From assembly GCF_013266755.1 (NCBI RefSeq), contig NZ_JABRWJ010000001.1, forward strand, positions 1-64,000: a stretch of DNA of 64,000 bases, read 5' to 3'. Every line of letters starts with the position of its first letter. The stretch's first letter is position 1. Under the pieces are notes generated by a model. It was not told the origin of the DNA. It ran no database searches and saw only the letters and a list, made by a program, of their open reading frames with translations. Positions 16,295-25,551 of the stretch are shown piece after piece. A program made the translations under genes and the position numbers. The stretch comes from Pseudaquabacterium terrae (GTDB lineage Bacteria; Pseudomonadota; Gammaproteobacteria; Burkholderiales; Burkholderiaceae_C).

Positions 16295-17674
16295 GTGAAC
16301 GACACCTTCGACCTGATCGTCATCGGCGGCGGCTCCGGCGGCGTGGCCTGCGCGCGCCGCGCGGCGCACCACGGCGCGCGCGTCGCGCTGATCGAGGCGG
16401 TGCGCGTCGGCGGCACCTGCGTGCTGCGCGGCTGCGTGCCGAAGAAGCTGCTGATGTACGCGGCCCAGATCGGCGACACGCTGCGCGAGGCCGCCGGTTA
16501 CGGCTGGCAGCTGCCTGAACGCGCCAGCTTCGACATGGCGGCGTGGCAGGCCGCGAAAGCGCGCGAGCTGCAGCGGCTCGAAGGCATCTACCGCGAGCTG
16601 CTGTCGACCAGCGGCGTCACCTTCATCGAAGGCGCGGCGCGGCTCGACGGCCCGGGCTGCGTGCAGATCGGCCCGCGCCGGCTGCGCGCGCCGCACATCC
16701 TGCTGGCGACCGGCGCATCGCCGGTGCGCGACAGCATCCCCGGCATCGCCGGCTGCCCGACGTCCGACGAGCTGCTCGACCTCGAGGCGCTGCCGGCGCA
16801 GGCCGCGGTGGTCGGCGCCGGCTACATCGCGGTCGAGTTCGCCAGCATGCTGGCGCGCCTGGGCGTCGAGGTGACGCTGCTGTACCGCGACCGCCTGCCG
16901 CTGCGCGGCTTCGACGAGAGCCTGCGCACGCGCGCGGCCGAGGCGCTGGAGGCGGCCGGCGTCACGCTGATGCCGGGCCTGGCGCCGCTGTCGCTGACGC
17001 ACGACACCAGCGGCCGCTGGTCGCTGCAGTTGCCGAACGGCCAGGCGCTGCAGCGCCGCTGGGTGCTCAATGCCACCGGGCGGCGGCCGAACAGCGCCGG
17101 CCTGGGCCTCGACAGTGTGGGCATCGTCGCCGATGCGCGCCACGCGGTGCCGGTCGATGCGCGCGGCCACACGCAGGCCGCCGGCGTCTATGCGATCGGC
17201 GACCTGACGGCGCGCCACAACCTGACGCCGGTGGCGATCGCCGAAGGCCGCACGCTGGCCGACGCCTTGTTCGCCGACGGCGATGCGGCGCTGGGGCTCG
17301 AGCGCGTGGCCACCGCGGTGTTCATGCTGCCGCCGATCGCCAGCGTCGGCCCGACCGAGCTGCAGGCGATCGCGCAGGGCCACACGCTGGACGTCTTCGA
17401 GGCCGACTTCCGCCCGATGCGCACGGCCTTCGTCGGCGGCACCGAGCGCTGCTACATGAAGCTGCTGGTCGATGCGGCCGACGACCGCGTGCTCGGCCTG
17501 CACATGCTCGGCGCCGATGCACCGGAGATCGTGCAGAGCCTCGCCGTCGCGCTGCAGGCCGCTGCCACGAAGGCCGATTTCGACCGCACCGTCGCGGTCC
17601 ACCCGACGATCGCCGAGGAGTGGGTGCTGATGCGCACGCCGGCGCGCAACGTGGCCGCTGCTGCGCCGGCGTGA
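16295..17674 (+). CDS. gor: Glutathione-disulfide reductase
   Basis: A 459-residue flavoprotein of the disulfide reductase family. The FAD motif is VIGGGSGGVACARRA (about 9-23). The redox-active disulfide is in GGTCVLRGCVPKK, whose LRG spacing is the glutathione-reductase hallmark. The second dinucleotide motif is VVGAGYIAVEFA, and VAVHPTIAEEW carries the active-site His at the dimer interface. It reduces oxidised glutathione with NADPH in the cytosol. The GTG start at 16295 follows AAAAGGGGAG. It is divergent from the RibD-like gene with about 84 bp between starts. Confidence 0.93.
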   Translation: MNDTFDLIVIGGGSGGVACARRAAHHGARVALIEAVRVGGTCVLRGCVPKKLLMYAAQIGDTLREAAGYGWQLPERASFDMAAWQAAKARELQRLEGIYRELLSTSGVTFIEGAARLDGPGCVQIGPRRLRAPHILLATGASPVRDSIPGIAGCPTSDELLDLEALPAQAAVVGAGYIAVEFASMLARLGVEVTLLYRDRLPLRGFDESLRTRAAEALEAAGVTLMPGLAPLSLTHDTSGRWSLQLPNGQALQRRWVLNATGRRPNSAGLGLDSVGIVADARHAVPVDARGHTQAAGVYAIGDLTARHNLTPVAIAEGRTLADALFADGDAALGLERVATAVFMLPPIASVGPTELQAIAQGHTLDVFEADFRPMRTAFVGGTERCYMKLLVDAADDRVLGLHMLGADAPEIVQSLAVALQAAATKADFDRTVAVHPTIAEEWVLMRTPARNVAAAAPA

Positions 17675-17683
17675 GAGGAACGC

Positions 17684-19717
17684 TCAGGGCCGCGCGATCG
17701 AGTCGCTGGTCTCGGTGTTGTTCTGCGGCATGTAGGTGTAGGTGTTGCGGGTGACGCTGTTGACGGTGAAGGTGAACACGCCGCTGCCGCGGACGCTGGG
17801 CGACAGGAAGCGCGCAACGCCGGTGCTGTTGGTGCTCAGCACCACCGACGGCCGCGTGACCAGGCCGCTCCAGGCACCGTTGACCGTCGCGCCGACCAGC
17901 GGCAGGCCGTTGCCATCGACCACCTTGACCGCCGCGACGCCCGAAGCCGCGCCGCCGACGCCGATTGCCAGGCTCATGGCGATGTCGGAGACGCGCATCG
18001 TCTTCCCGGTTCCGCTCGCCGGATCGACGGTGATCGTCACGGCACTCACCGAGCTCAGGCCGAGCGCGTCGGTGACGGTCAACTGCGCGTTGTAGCTGCC
18101 GGGGTTGCTGTACAGGTGCGTCGCAGTGCTGCCGCTGGCCGACGCCCCGTCGCCGAAGGTCCAGCCGTAGGCGACGATGCTGCCGTCCGGATCGCTGGAG
18201 CCGGTGCCGGAGAAGTTGACCGTGAACGGGGCCGGGCCGCGCACGGCCGAGGTGCTGATCACTGCCACCGGCGCCTGGTTGACGGCGGTCGTGAAGCTCA
18301 CGGTGAGCGCGTACTGGCCGATGCTGCCGTAGGCCGGATAACCGGTCGTGCCGGCCTTGCCGGTGCCCTGCACCGACAGGTAGTAGGTGCCGTTGGCCGG
18401 CAGCGTGACGGTGATGCCGGCGGTCAGTGTGTCGACCGGGTTGGCCGTCGCCAGCACGTTGTTGGCGCCGTCCCGCAGCGTCAGCAAGGCGTCGAGGTTG
18501 GCCGAGCGCACCGCCGGGGTCAGCGTCAGCGTGGCCGGACCGGCCCCCGCGCTGAACGAGAACACGTCGACATCGGTCGGCCGCTCGATCACGCCCTCGG
18601 CGGCGGCGCTGCTGATGCCGGCGTTGCTGGTGGCGTTGAGCGCGGTCGCCGTCGCGTGGGTGCTGCCGTGGTCGTCGATGCGCAGCGGCAGGCCGTTGGA
18701 CTGCATCACGACGTAGTCGTCCTGCGGGTTGCTGGCGCCGCTGTACTCGCCCTTGCTCCACTGCACCAGCGCCTGGTAGTAGCCGACGCCCATGATCGGC
18801 GCCCAGCCGGTCGCGCCGCTGCCGTGGCCCGAGTAGTAGCCGGCGGTCGCGGTACCGTCGTGGCCCAGGCCCATGTTGTGGCCGGCCTCGTGCGAGATCG
18901 CCTCGGCGACGTTCTTCTCGCCGGCGCCGAGCGCGTCATAGAACACCAGCGCGGGCTTGTAGTAGTCGCTCGTGTCGTCGTAGATGCCGAGGTAGGCGAC
19001 GCCGCCACAGCCGCAGCTGTAGACGCCGGTGCGGTGCGTGATCAGCACGGTGGTGCCGAAGATGTCGTCGGAGGAGTTGCTGCGCGTGATGCGGTCCGGG
19101 CTCGGCGGCTCGGTCGTGACGTCGACATCGAACGCGGCGAAGTCCTCGGACACGCGCTGCCAGATGTACTGGATGCGCTGCAGCTCGGCGGTCGAGAAAG
19201 TGCCCGGCTGGCCATCCATGTCGAAGGCCTGCGCATTGATGGTGCCGTTGGTGTTCCACACCGTTCCGGTCAGCGTCGCGCCGCGGAAGTTCAGGTAGAT
19301 CGTGCGCTTGGCGCCGGCGCGGCTGTGCAGCAGGAAGGTCTGGTCCAGCGGTGCGAGCGTGCCGTCGAGCAGGCCGGAGGTCGGCAGCGGCGCGGGGCTG
19401 GCCGGCAGCGGCGTGTCGATCTCTTCGATGAAGAAGGCGCGGCCGCGCTGGTCGAGGCGCAGGCGCCTGTCGCGCAGCAGCATCGCCTTGAACTCGTCGG
19501 CCGACTTGCCGTAGTAGGTCGCGACCTCGCCCAGCCGGCTGCCCAGCGCGTCGATCGCGCGCTGGCCGCCGACCTGGCGTTCGGCCAGCGCGACCACCGG
19601 GAAGACTCCCTTGTTGACGTGCGGCACCACATCTGCCGGCGGCCCCGCCGCGGCAACCGGGCCGATCAGGCCCAGCGCAAGCAACACCGGACCGAGCAAT
19701 CGGGGAATCTGAATCAT
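17684..19717 (-). CDS. Secreted metzincin-type zinc metalloprotease with PKD domain
   Basis: A 677-residue exported protein. A signal peptide covers about residues 1-24. The protease domain carries HEAGHNMGLGHD (His276, Glu277, His280, His286), the extended zinc motif of metzincins, with GSGATGWAPIMG containing the Met-turn. Downstream lie a pre-peptidase-like beta domain (about 360-480), a PKD domain (about 485-580, ending YGWTFGDGASASGS to VTVDPAS) and a terminal Ig-like domain. It is probably secreted to degrade protein outside the cell. ATG 19717 was chosen because it opens a clean signal peptide; a longer start at 19810 exists but adds no recognisable domain. Confidence 0.9.
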   Translation of the reverse strand: MIQIPRLLGPVLLALGLIGPVAAAGPPADVVPHVNKGVFPVVALAERQVGGQRAIDALGSRLGEVATYYGKSADEFKAMLLRDRRLRLDQRGRAFFIEEIDTPLPASPAPLPTSGLLDGTLAPLDQTFLLHSRAGAKRTIYLNFRGATLTGTVWNTNGTINAQAFDMDGQPGTFSTAELQRIQYIWQRVSEDFAAFDVDVTTEPPSPDRITRSNSSDDIFGTTVLITHRTGVYSCGCGGVAYLGIYDDTSDYYKPALVFYDALGAGEKNVAEAISHEAGHNMGLGHDGTATAGYYSGHGSGATGWAPIMGVGYYQALVQWSKGEYSGASNPQDDYVVMQSNGLPLRIDDHGSTHATATALNATSNAGISSAAAEGVIERPTDVDVFSFSAGAGPATLTLTPAVRSANLDALLTLRDGANNVLATANPVDTLTAGITVTLPANGTYYLSVQGTGKAGTTGYPAYGSIGQYALTVSFTTAVNQAPVAVISTSAVRGPAPFTVNFSGTGSSDPDGSIVAYGWTFGDGASASGSTATHLYSNPGSYNAQLTVTDALGLSSVSAVTITVDPASGTGKTMRVSDIAMSLAIGVGGAASGVAAVKVVDGNGLPLVGATVNGAWSGLVTRPSVVLSTNSTGVARFLSPSVRGSGVFTFTVNSVTRNTYTYMPQNNTETSDSIARP

Positions 19718-19942
19718 GTAGCGGCTCTCGAACAGCTGACCAATGAAAGCAGGCGCGGGTGCGCCGACGGCGGCGATGGTAGGGGGGTGCGCCGATCTGG
19801 CGCAGCGCAATTGCGAAACGTTACCGACGCAATGGTTCGTGCACCACGCCGTCGCCCTGGGCGTGCACTACGCACGGCCGGCGCGGCCGGCGGTCGGCTA
19901 TAGGGGCCAGAGGGGCTATGGGGCGACCGCGGGCGCGGCGTC
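19718..19942. other. Intergenic region between protease and MalT-like regulator
   Basis: About 225 bp between two minus-strand genes. It should contain the protease promoter and the end of the regulator transcript. No strong terminator hairpin or operator was recognised by eye. Confidence 0.4.
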
Positions 19943-22675
19943 TCAGGCGCCGCGCAGATACCAGGCCGCGGCCTGGCCGCGCGACTGCAGCCCGAGCTTG
20001 TCGAGCACGTTGGCGACGTGGCGCTTGACGGTGTGCGGGCTGATGTCGAGCGCCCGCGCGATCAGCTTGTTGCTGGTGCCGGTGGCGATCAGCGCCAGCA
20101 CCTCGGCCTCGCGCGAGGTCAGCCCGGCGTCCGCGGTGGCCACGCTATCCGCCGCTGGAGTCGCGTCGCCCGCGGCCGGCTCGGCGGACGCGGCGGGCGC
20201 GCGCTCGATCGGCGCGTCTGCGGACCCGTCGCGCAGGTCCGCGGCGGTCGACGCGGCGGTCTGCAGCAGCAGCTGCTGCGCCGCCGGCAGGCGCGCGCCC
20301 CAGGCGGTGTCGGCCAGCGTGCGCAGCGCCGCCGCGCCGGCCATCCAGGCGTGGCCGAGGTCACCGTCGCGTTGCATGCGTTCGAGCGCCGGGCCCACCG
20401 CCTGCGCGGCGAGGTCGGGCTCGCCGCAGTGCACCCAGGCTTCGGCACAACGCAGGCGCAGCTCGACGTGATGGGCCATCACGTCCATCTCGTGCAGCTT
20501 GGGCAGCAAGGTCTGCAGGCCGTCGGCGGCGGCGCGCCAGCGGCCGCTGGCCGCCGCGTGACGCGCGCGCACGGCGATCGCGCGCGGGTTCTGGTACTGC
20601 GTGCTGCGCAGCGGGTCTTCCTTCAGGAATGCGGCCCAGTGCGCGATCACCTCGGGCCCGGCGCCGAGCGTATGGTTCATGCGCACGCCGTAGACGGCGA
20701 CCTGGTGCTGCCACAGCCGCAGCCGTTCCGGAGCGGCGCCGGACTCGCGCGCCAGCATCGCATCCAGGCGCCGGCCCAGCTCGTCGGCGCGGCCGCAGAT
20801 CGCGCACTCGATCAGCCGGAACAGCGTGATCGCGATCTCCATCTCGCCGGAGCAGGCGAGCCAGCGCAGATCGGCCTCGGCTTGCACGATGTCGGCGCGG
20901 GCCTCGTCGATGCGGCCGGCCCACAGGCGCACGAAGGCGCGCTGCGCGATCACTTCGCCGCGCATCGGCAGCGGCCGGCTGCCGATGCGCGCGAGCGCGC
21001 CGTCGACATAACGCTCGAACCACTGGCGCATGCCGGGCAGCGTGCTCCAGTTCGGCGCCGGCACGCATTCCCACCATTCGAACAGGCTCGCGCCGCGCTG
21101 CAGCGACTCGACCACCTCCTGGTACAGCGCCGGCAACGCATGCAGCTGGCCGCGCCGGAAGTGCTGCGTCGCATCGGCCATCAGCAGCAGGCGACGGGTG
21201 TGCGGCGCCAGCGGCTCGGCGTGCAGCCCGGCAATCAGCCGCTCGGCCTCGGCGTTGCGGTCCATCGCGTACAGCGCCATCGGCAGCAGCGCCTGCGCAT
21301 GCTGGCGCTCGGCTTGCTGGTCCTGCGCCGCCGCGTGCGCCAGCGCGGCGGCGAAGTGGCGCTCCATCGCCGGCCAGTCCCAGCGCAGCAGCGCCACCGT
21401 GCCGGCCAGGCGTTCGAGCCGGGCCGATGCGGCGCGCCAGCCGGCATCGAACTGCTCGATCAGCCGCTGCACCTCGCCAACGCCGCCGCCGACGAAGAGC
21501 TCCGGCGCGGCGGCATCGAGCGCCGCCTCGGCGCCGGACCAGTCGCCGGCGCGCAGCAGGTAGCCGATGCGCCGCGCCGGGTCGGGCTCGGACGCGGCAG
21601 CGCGGTGCAGCAGCGGATTCAGCTCGCCGGGCAGGCGGCGCTCGAGCCGCGCCTCGAGCGCGGTGCGGAACAGGTCATGCAGCACCAGCGTGCGTTCGGC
21701 GGTCGCCAGCGTGGTGACGAAGAGGCCGCGGCGCTCGATGTCGTCGAGCAGGTCGGCGGCGTTCCAGGCGCCGCTGACGGCCGCCGCCCGGGCCGCGGTG
21801 AGCTCGGGCAGCACGGCGCAGCGCAGCAGGAAGTCGTGCAGCGGCGCCGGCAGCGCGTCGAGCACCTCGCTGGTCAGGTAGTCGAACAGGTAGCGCTCGG
21901 TCAGCGCACCGGCGGCGGCCAGCCCCGGCCGCGACTTCAGCGCCACCAGCGTCAGCCGCAGGCCGGCCGGCCAGCCCTGCGTGCGCTCGATCAGCGCCGT
22001 GGCATTCGCGCCCGCCGCGGCCAGGCCTTCGGCGGCGATCAGCGCGCCCGCCTCGTCGCTGCTGAAGCGCAGCGCCGCGGTATCGAACTCGGCCAGCTCG
22101 TCGGCGGCGCGCCAGCGCGCGAGCGACAGCGCCGGCAGCTCGCGGCTCGACAGCACCAGCGTCCAGTTGCGCGGCAGCCGCTCGATCAGCTGGTCGCCGA
22201 GCGCGACCAGCGCGCGGTCGGCGACGCGGTGCAGGTCCTCCACCACGATCACGCCATGCGCGACGTCGGCATGCGCCATCGCGGTGACCAGCTCGTCGAG
22301 CGCGCGCCGCGCACCGTCGTCGCCGGCGCTGACGTGCGGCACCAGGGCCTCGGGCAGCGTGCGCCACGGCAGGTCGAAGGGCTCGAGCGCGGCGGCCAGG
22401 CAGGCGAACAGCCGCGCCGCGTCGTCCCCGGCATCCAGCGACACCCACGCCAGCGCCGTGCCGGCGGGCAGCGCCGCGGCCAGCGAGGCCAGCGCCGTCG
22501 TCTTGCCGTAGCCGGCCGGCGCGTTCAGCAGCACGATCCGGCGCGTCAGCGCGGCGTCGAGCAGCGCGGCATCGAGCGCCGGCCGTTCGATGCGGCGCGC
22601 ACGTGGGCGCGCGGCCTGGATCTTGGTGGCGGCGAAACGCGGCGGATCGGTGCGCGGGGCGTGGGCGGTGGACAT
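19943..22675 (-). CDS. MalT-like LuxR-family transcriptional regulator (STAND ATPase)
   Basis: A 910-residue regulator of the MalT/LAL class. An N-terminal P-loop NTPase has Walker A APAGYGKTT at about 52-60 and a Walker B-like GVIVVEDLHRV near 140. A long alpha-helical, tetratricopeptide-like middle follows. The C-terminal LuxR helix-turn-helix reads LTSREAEVLALIATGTSNKLIARALDIS and so on, the last about 60 residues. Such STAND proteins oligomerise and activate genes after binding inducer and ATP. The target is unknown; the nearest gene in the same direction is the secreted protease. ATG 22675 opens the frame; its leader contains a GC-rich repeat-like segment. Confidence 0.92.
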   Translation of the reverse strand: MSTAHAPRTDPPRFAATKIQAARPRARRIERPALDAALLDAALTRRIVLLNAPAGYGKTTALASLAAALPAGTALAWVSLDAGDDAARLFACLAAALEPFDLPWRTLPEALVPHVSAGDDGARRALDELVTAMAHADVAHGVIVVEDLHRVADRALVALGDQLIERLPRNWTLVLSSRELPALSLARWRAADELAEFDTAALRFSSDEAGALIAAEGLAAAGANATALIERTQGWPAGLRLTLVALKSRPGLAAAGALTERYLFDYLTSEVLDALPAPLHDFLLRCAVLPELTAARAAAVSGAWNAADLLDDIERRGLFVTTLATAERTLVLHDLFRTALEARLERRLPGELNPLLHRAAASEPDPARRIGYLLRAGDWSGAEAALDAAAPELFVGGGVGEVQRLIEQFDAGWRAASARLERLAGTVALLRWDWPAMERHFAAALAHAAAQDQQAERQHAQALLPMALYAMDRNAEAERLIAGLHAEPLAPHTRRLLLMADATQHFRRGQLHALPALYQEVVESLQRGASLFEWWECVPAPNWSTLPGMRQWFERYVDGALARIGSRPLPMRGEVIAQRAFVRLWAGRIDEARADIVQAEADLRWLACSGEMEIAITLFRLIECAICGRADELGRRLDAMLARESGAAPERLRLWQHQVAVYGVRMNHTLGAGPEVIAHWAAFLKEDPLRSTQYQNPRAIAVRARHAAASGRWRAAADGLQTLLPKLHEMDVMAHHVELRLRCAEAWVHCGEPDLAAQAVGPALERMQRDGDLGHAWMAGAAALRTLADTAWGARLPAAQQLLLQTAASTAADLRDGSADAPIERAPAASAEPAAGDATPAADSVATADAGLTSREAEVLALIATGTSNKLIARALDISPHTVKRHVANVLDKLGLQSRGQAAAWYLRGA

Positions 22676-22943
22676 GTCAGTGCCGCCCGGCCGCCCGAAG
22701 GCGGTGACGCGCCCCAGGGATCCCGCAAGGGATCCTTCGGATCCGTGGGGGCAGCGAACGAAGTGAGCGTGGGGGTTTCATCCTGGGCCGATGCTAGCGG
22801 GCCGGCTCGCTCAGCCGCCGTCCCGCCGCTGCTGTCGCGCCTCCACAGACGTGAGGATCACGCGCCGCGCAGCGCGCCACACAATTCCTCGCGCCCCTGG
22901 CAATCCGGCCCCGGGCAGCGCTGCAACGAGCAAGGGAGTCCCC
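22676..22943. repeat. Intergenic region with GC-rich repeat-like hairpins
   Basis: The divergent region between the MalT-like regulator and the unknown protein holds GGATCC-containing inverted repeats at about 22717-22745. A GTGGGGGCAGCGAACGAAG segment follows at about 22746, a type of leader sequence that recurs in related genomes (recalled, not searched). It is only loosely related to repeat copies A and B. AAGGGAG at about 22932 serves the plus-strand gene. Confidence 0.4.
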
Positions 22944-23870
22944 ATGATCATCACGATCGTCAACATGTCGAAGCGCATCGCTGACGCCGAATTGCAGCGC
23001 GTGGTTCGCGCGGTGAACCGGCAGATTCGCGAGGACTTCGAGCCCTACTGGAGCCTGGGCGCCACGCTGCGCCTCGAAGGCAAGAGCAAGAATTCACCCG
23101 ACAAGCTGAACCTGCCGGACATGCGCGGGGACGCGGTCCTCTACGTCTGGGACAAGGTCGACGTGCCGGGGGCGCTGGGCTATCACGACGCGAACGCCCG
23201 CGGCATTCCGTACGGCTTCGTGTTCACGGACCTCGAACAGGCCCTCAACGAGGCCTGGACCACGACGCTTTCGCACGAGGCGCTGGAGCTGATCGCCGAT
23301 CCGCTGGTCAACCTGCTGGTCGCGGGACCGCATCCGAGCGAGGACCGCACCGTCTTTCATTGGTACGAGATGTCCGATGCCGTGCAGGGCGAGGCGTACA
23401 CGATCGACGGCGTCGAGGTGTCGAATTTCGTGCTGCCGCTGTATTTCACGCCGACCACCGAGGTGGGCAGCCGCAACGACTTTCTCGGCATTGCGCGTGA
23501 TGGAGAAACGCTGCCGTCCTTCGGCATCAATCCCGGCGGCTACATCGGCTTCTTCGATCCGCTGGCCGGCGAGCACGGCGAGCACGTGACGTTCTCGATG
23601 GCCGGCGACACGGACGCGCTCAAGCGCCTCGAGGCCAAGCGCGCCCTGAGCGCCGACGGTGGTTCCGGCGGACGCCGCGGCTACCGCATCGCAGGCTGGC
23701 CGCGCGAAAGGGCGCTCGCCCCGGCCTCACGCGGCGCCCGCGCGCCCGTCCGGGCGGCGGCTGCATCGCCGCCCGCCGCCTACCGCGGCTCCAGCCAGGC
23801 GGTCGCGGTGGAGCAGATGGCGACGGCCGTGTCGTCGAAGTGCAAGCGCCGGTTCGAGCAGGTGTCCTGA
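22944..23870 (+). CDS. Protein of unknown function with SHEALELI motif and Arg/Ala-rich tail
   Basis: A 308-residue protein starting at ATG 22944 behind AAGGGAG. There is no signal peptide or membrane segment. Residues 1-225 look like a compact domain: NRQIREDFEPYWS, MRGDAVLYVWD, and TTLSHEALELIADP followed by VFHWYEM. The His-Glu in SHEALEL and the later His/Glu in FHWYEM could bind metal, giving a protease-like impression, but the full HExxH signature is absent. From about residue 225 the sequence turns into a low-complexity Arg/Ala/Pro/Ser tail that looks disordered. I do not recognise the family; function is not assigned. Confidence 0.75.
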   Translation: MIITIVNMSKRIADAELQRVVRAVNRQIREDFEPYWSLGATLRLEGKSKNSPDKLNLPDMRGDAVLYVWDKVDVPGALGYHDANARGIPYGFVFTDLEQALNEAWTTTLSHEALELIADPLVNLLVAGPHPSEDRTVFHWYEMSDAVQGEAYTIDGVEVSNFVLPLYFTPTTEVGSRNDFLGIARDGETLPSFGINPGGYIGFFDPLAGEHGEHVTFSMAGDTDALKRLEAKRALSADGGSGGRRGYRIAGWPRERALAPASRGARAPVRAAAASPPAAYRGSSQAVAVEQMATAVSSKCKRRFEQVS

Positions 23871-23878
23871 GCGCCGGA

Positions 23879-24745
23879 TCAAGCGTGCATTTCCAGGTCG
23901 ACGATCAGCGGCTGGTGGTCGGATGCGATGCACGCCGCATCGACCGCCACCGCGCGCACCCTGCCGGCCAGGTCTTCGGTGACGAAGACGGTGTCGAAGG
24001 ACTGCGGCTGGTCGTTCCACTGCACCCGGTCGTGCACCCCGGCGGTCAGCGGATGCTCGACGGCCGGGCAGGCCGCTTCCCACGCATCGCGCCATGACGG
24101 CGTAGCGTCGTCGAATGGCGCCACGAGCCGGGTGCGCTCGGGCGAGCGGGGGCCGCAATTGAAGTCGCCGGTCAGGATCGCAGCCGTGGCGCCGATCGCG
24201 GCGTCGTAAGGACCGCCTGATCCCGAGCGCGGGCGCGCGCGTCGCGCGTGGTCTGCCGCGTCGGCGTGCAGCGCGCGCAAACACTCGACTTGAGCGGCCC
24301 GTTGGCGCGCCGAGTAGTACTCGAGGTGCGTGGTCATCACGCGCAGCGGCCCGATGGCCGTGTCGATGATCACCTCCAGCGCCATTCGCTGCATGCTGCG
24401 CACGGCCGGGTCGGCGGGCCATGGCAGCAGGTGCCGCCGCACCGATTCGATCGGCAGGCGCGTCAGGATCATGTTGCCGAAACGGCGGCGGCGCCGCGCC
24501 GAGGCGGCCATGTCGGTGGCCACGCCGGCCACGGCACGGTGCCGCGGCAGCCGGCGCGCCAATGCCGCGAACTGATCCCGGCCGTCGCAGCCGGCGAGCT
24601 CGGTGGCCGAGAAACCGTCCGCGACTTCCTGCAGGCAGATGATCTCGGGCGTTCCGAGGCACTCGATCTCACCGACGACGCGGTCCAGATCGACCCGGCC
24701 ATCGGCCCCCCTCCCCCATTGAATGTTCCAGGTCAGCACTCTCAA
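23879..24745 (-). CDS. Endonuclease/exonuclease/phosphatase (EEP) family protein
   Basis: A 288-residue protein with the EEP fold blocks: LTWNIQWGRG (Asn for metal), ICLQEV (catalytic Glu near 41), MTTHLEYYS (His), LTGDFNCGP (Asp/Asn) and ASDHQPLIVDL (terminal catalytic His). Members cleave phosphodiester bonds in DNA, RNA or phospholipid headgroups. There is no signal peptide, so a cytoplasmic role is likely. It is convergent with the unknown protein (8 nt between stops) and divergent from lemA. Confidence 0.88.
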   Translation of the reverse strand: MRVLTWNIQWGRGADGRVDLDRVVGEIECLGTPEIICLQEVADGFSATELAGCDGRDQFAALARRLPRHRAVAGVATDMAASARRRRRFGNMILTRLPIESVRRHLLPWPADPAVRSMQRMALEVIIDTAIGPLRVMTTHLEYYSARQRAAQVECLRALHADAADHARRARPRSGSGGPYDAAIGATAAILTGDFNCGPRSPERTRLVAPFDDATPSWRDAWEAACPAVEHPLTAGVHDRVQWNDQPQSFDTVFVTEDLAGRVRAVAVDAACIASDHQPLIVDLEMHA

Positions 24746-24888
24746 CGCTCACCCCTCTCATCGGCCCCACGCCGCCTTGCGAATTTGGCATTCGAGGGCA
24801 GCGCGGCCATCAACCCGATTGTTGAGAGTCGCACGGGGCACGCCGCTTGCTGCACGACGTTCACGTCCTTGCAGCGCGGGAGTCGCCC

Positions 24889-25527
24889 ATGCTTCGTCGT
24901 TTTCACCCGTGGCGGCTCCTGCCGGTGCTGCTGCTCGCCGCCGTCCTGTCCGGCTGCGGCTACAACGAGTTCCAGCGCCTCGATGAACAGGTGCGTGCCG
25001 CATGGGCCGAGGTGCTGAACCAGTACCAGCGCCGCGCCGACCTGGTGCCGAACCTGGTCGCCACGGTCAAGGGCGAGGCGAACTTCGAGCAGGAAACGCT
25101 GACCCGCGTGGTCGAGGCGCGCGCCAAGGCGACGTCGATCCAGGCGACGCCGGAACTGATCAACGATCCGGCCGCGTTCCAGCGCTTCCAGGCCGCGCAG
25201 GGCGAGCTGTCGAGCGCGTTGAGCCGGTTGCTGGTGGTGACCGAGAACTATCCGAACCTGAAGGCCAACCAGGGCTTCCAGGACCTGCGCGTGCAGCTCG
25301 AGGGCACCGAGAACCGCATCGCCGTCGCGCGCAACCGCTACATCCAGGCGGTGGCGGCCTTCAACGTGCTGGCACGCAGCTTCCCGACCAACCTGACCGG
25401 CAAGATGTTCGGCTATGCGCCCAAACCGAGCTTCACGGTGGCCAACGAGGCGCAGATCAGCGTGCCGCCGACGGTCGACTTCACGAACCCGAATCCGAAG
25501 CCGCCGGCGCCGGCGGCCTCGCGCTGA
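24889..25527 (+). CDS. lemA: LemA family lipoprotein
   Basis: A 212-residue LemA protein. The N-terminal signal ends in the lipobox LSGC (Cys23), so a lipid-anchored protein is expected, while many LemA proteins use a plain membrane anchor. The helical core shows YNEFQRLDEQVRAAWAEVLNQ, QRRADLVPNLVATVKG and ENRIAVARNRYIQAV, all characteristic of the family. GGGAG precedes ATG 24889. Two TPM-domain genes follow within 25 nt and 3 nt, the widespread LemA-TPM arrangement linked to envelope functions. Confidence 0.94.
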   Translation: MLRRFHPWRLLPVLLLAAVLSGCGYNEFQRLDEQVRAAWAEVLNQYQRRADLVPNLVATVKGEANFEQETLTRVVEARAKATSIQATPELINDPAAFQRFQAAQGELSSALSRLLVVTENYPNLKANQGFQDLRVQLEGTENRIAVARNRYIQAVAAFNVLARSFPTNLTGKMFGYAPKPSFTVANEAQISVPPTVDFTNPNPKPPAPAASR

Positions 25528-25551
25528 AGCCGGCGGCGGAGCGCATCACCC

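Noticed and set aside
15362-17602. A 746-codon minus-strand frame that appears to extend the RibD-like gene upstream
   Set aside because: Only the 3' 283 codons look like protein; the upstream part is antisense to glutathione reductase. The start was set at 16210.
20018-22984. Open frame of about 990 codons on the plus strand
   Set aside because: It is the antisense shadow of the MalT-like regulator. Its translation is Arg/Gly/Ala/His-rich with no domain, as produced by high-GC codon bias.
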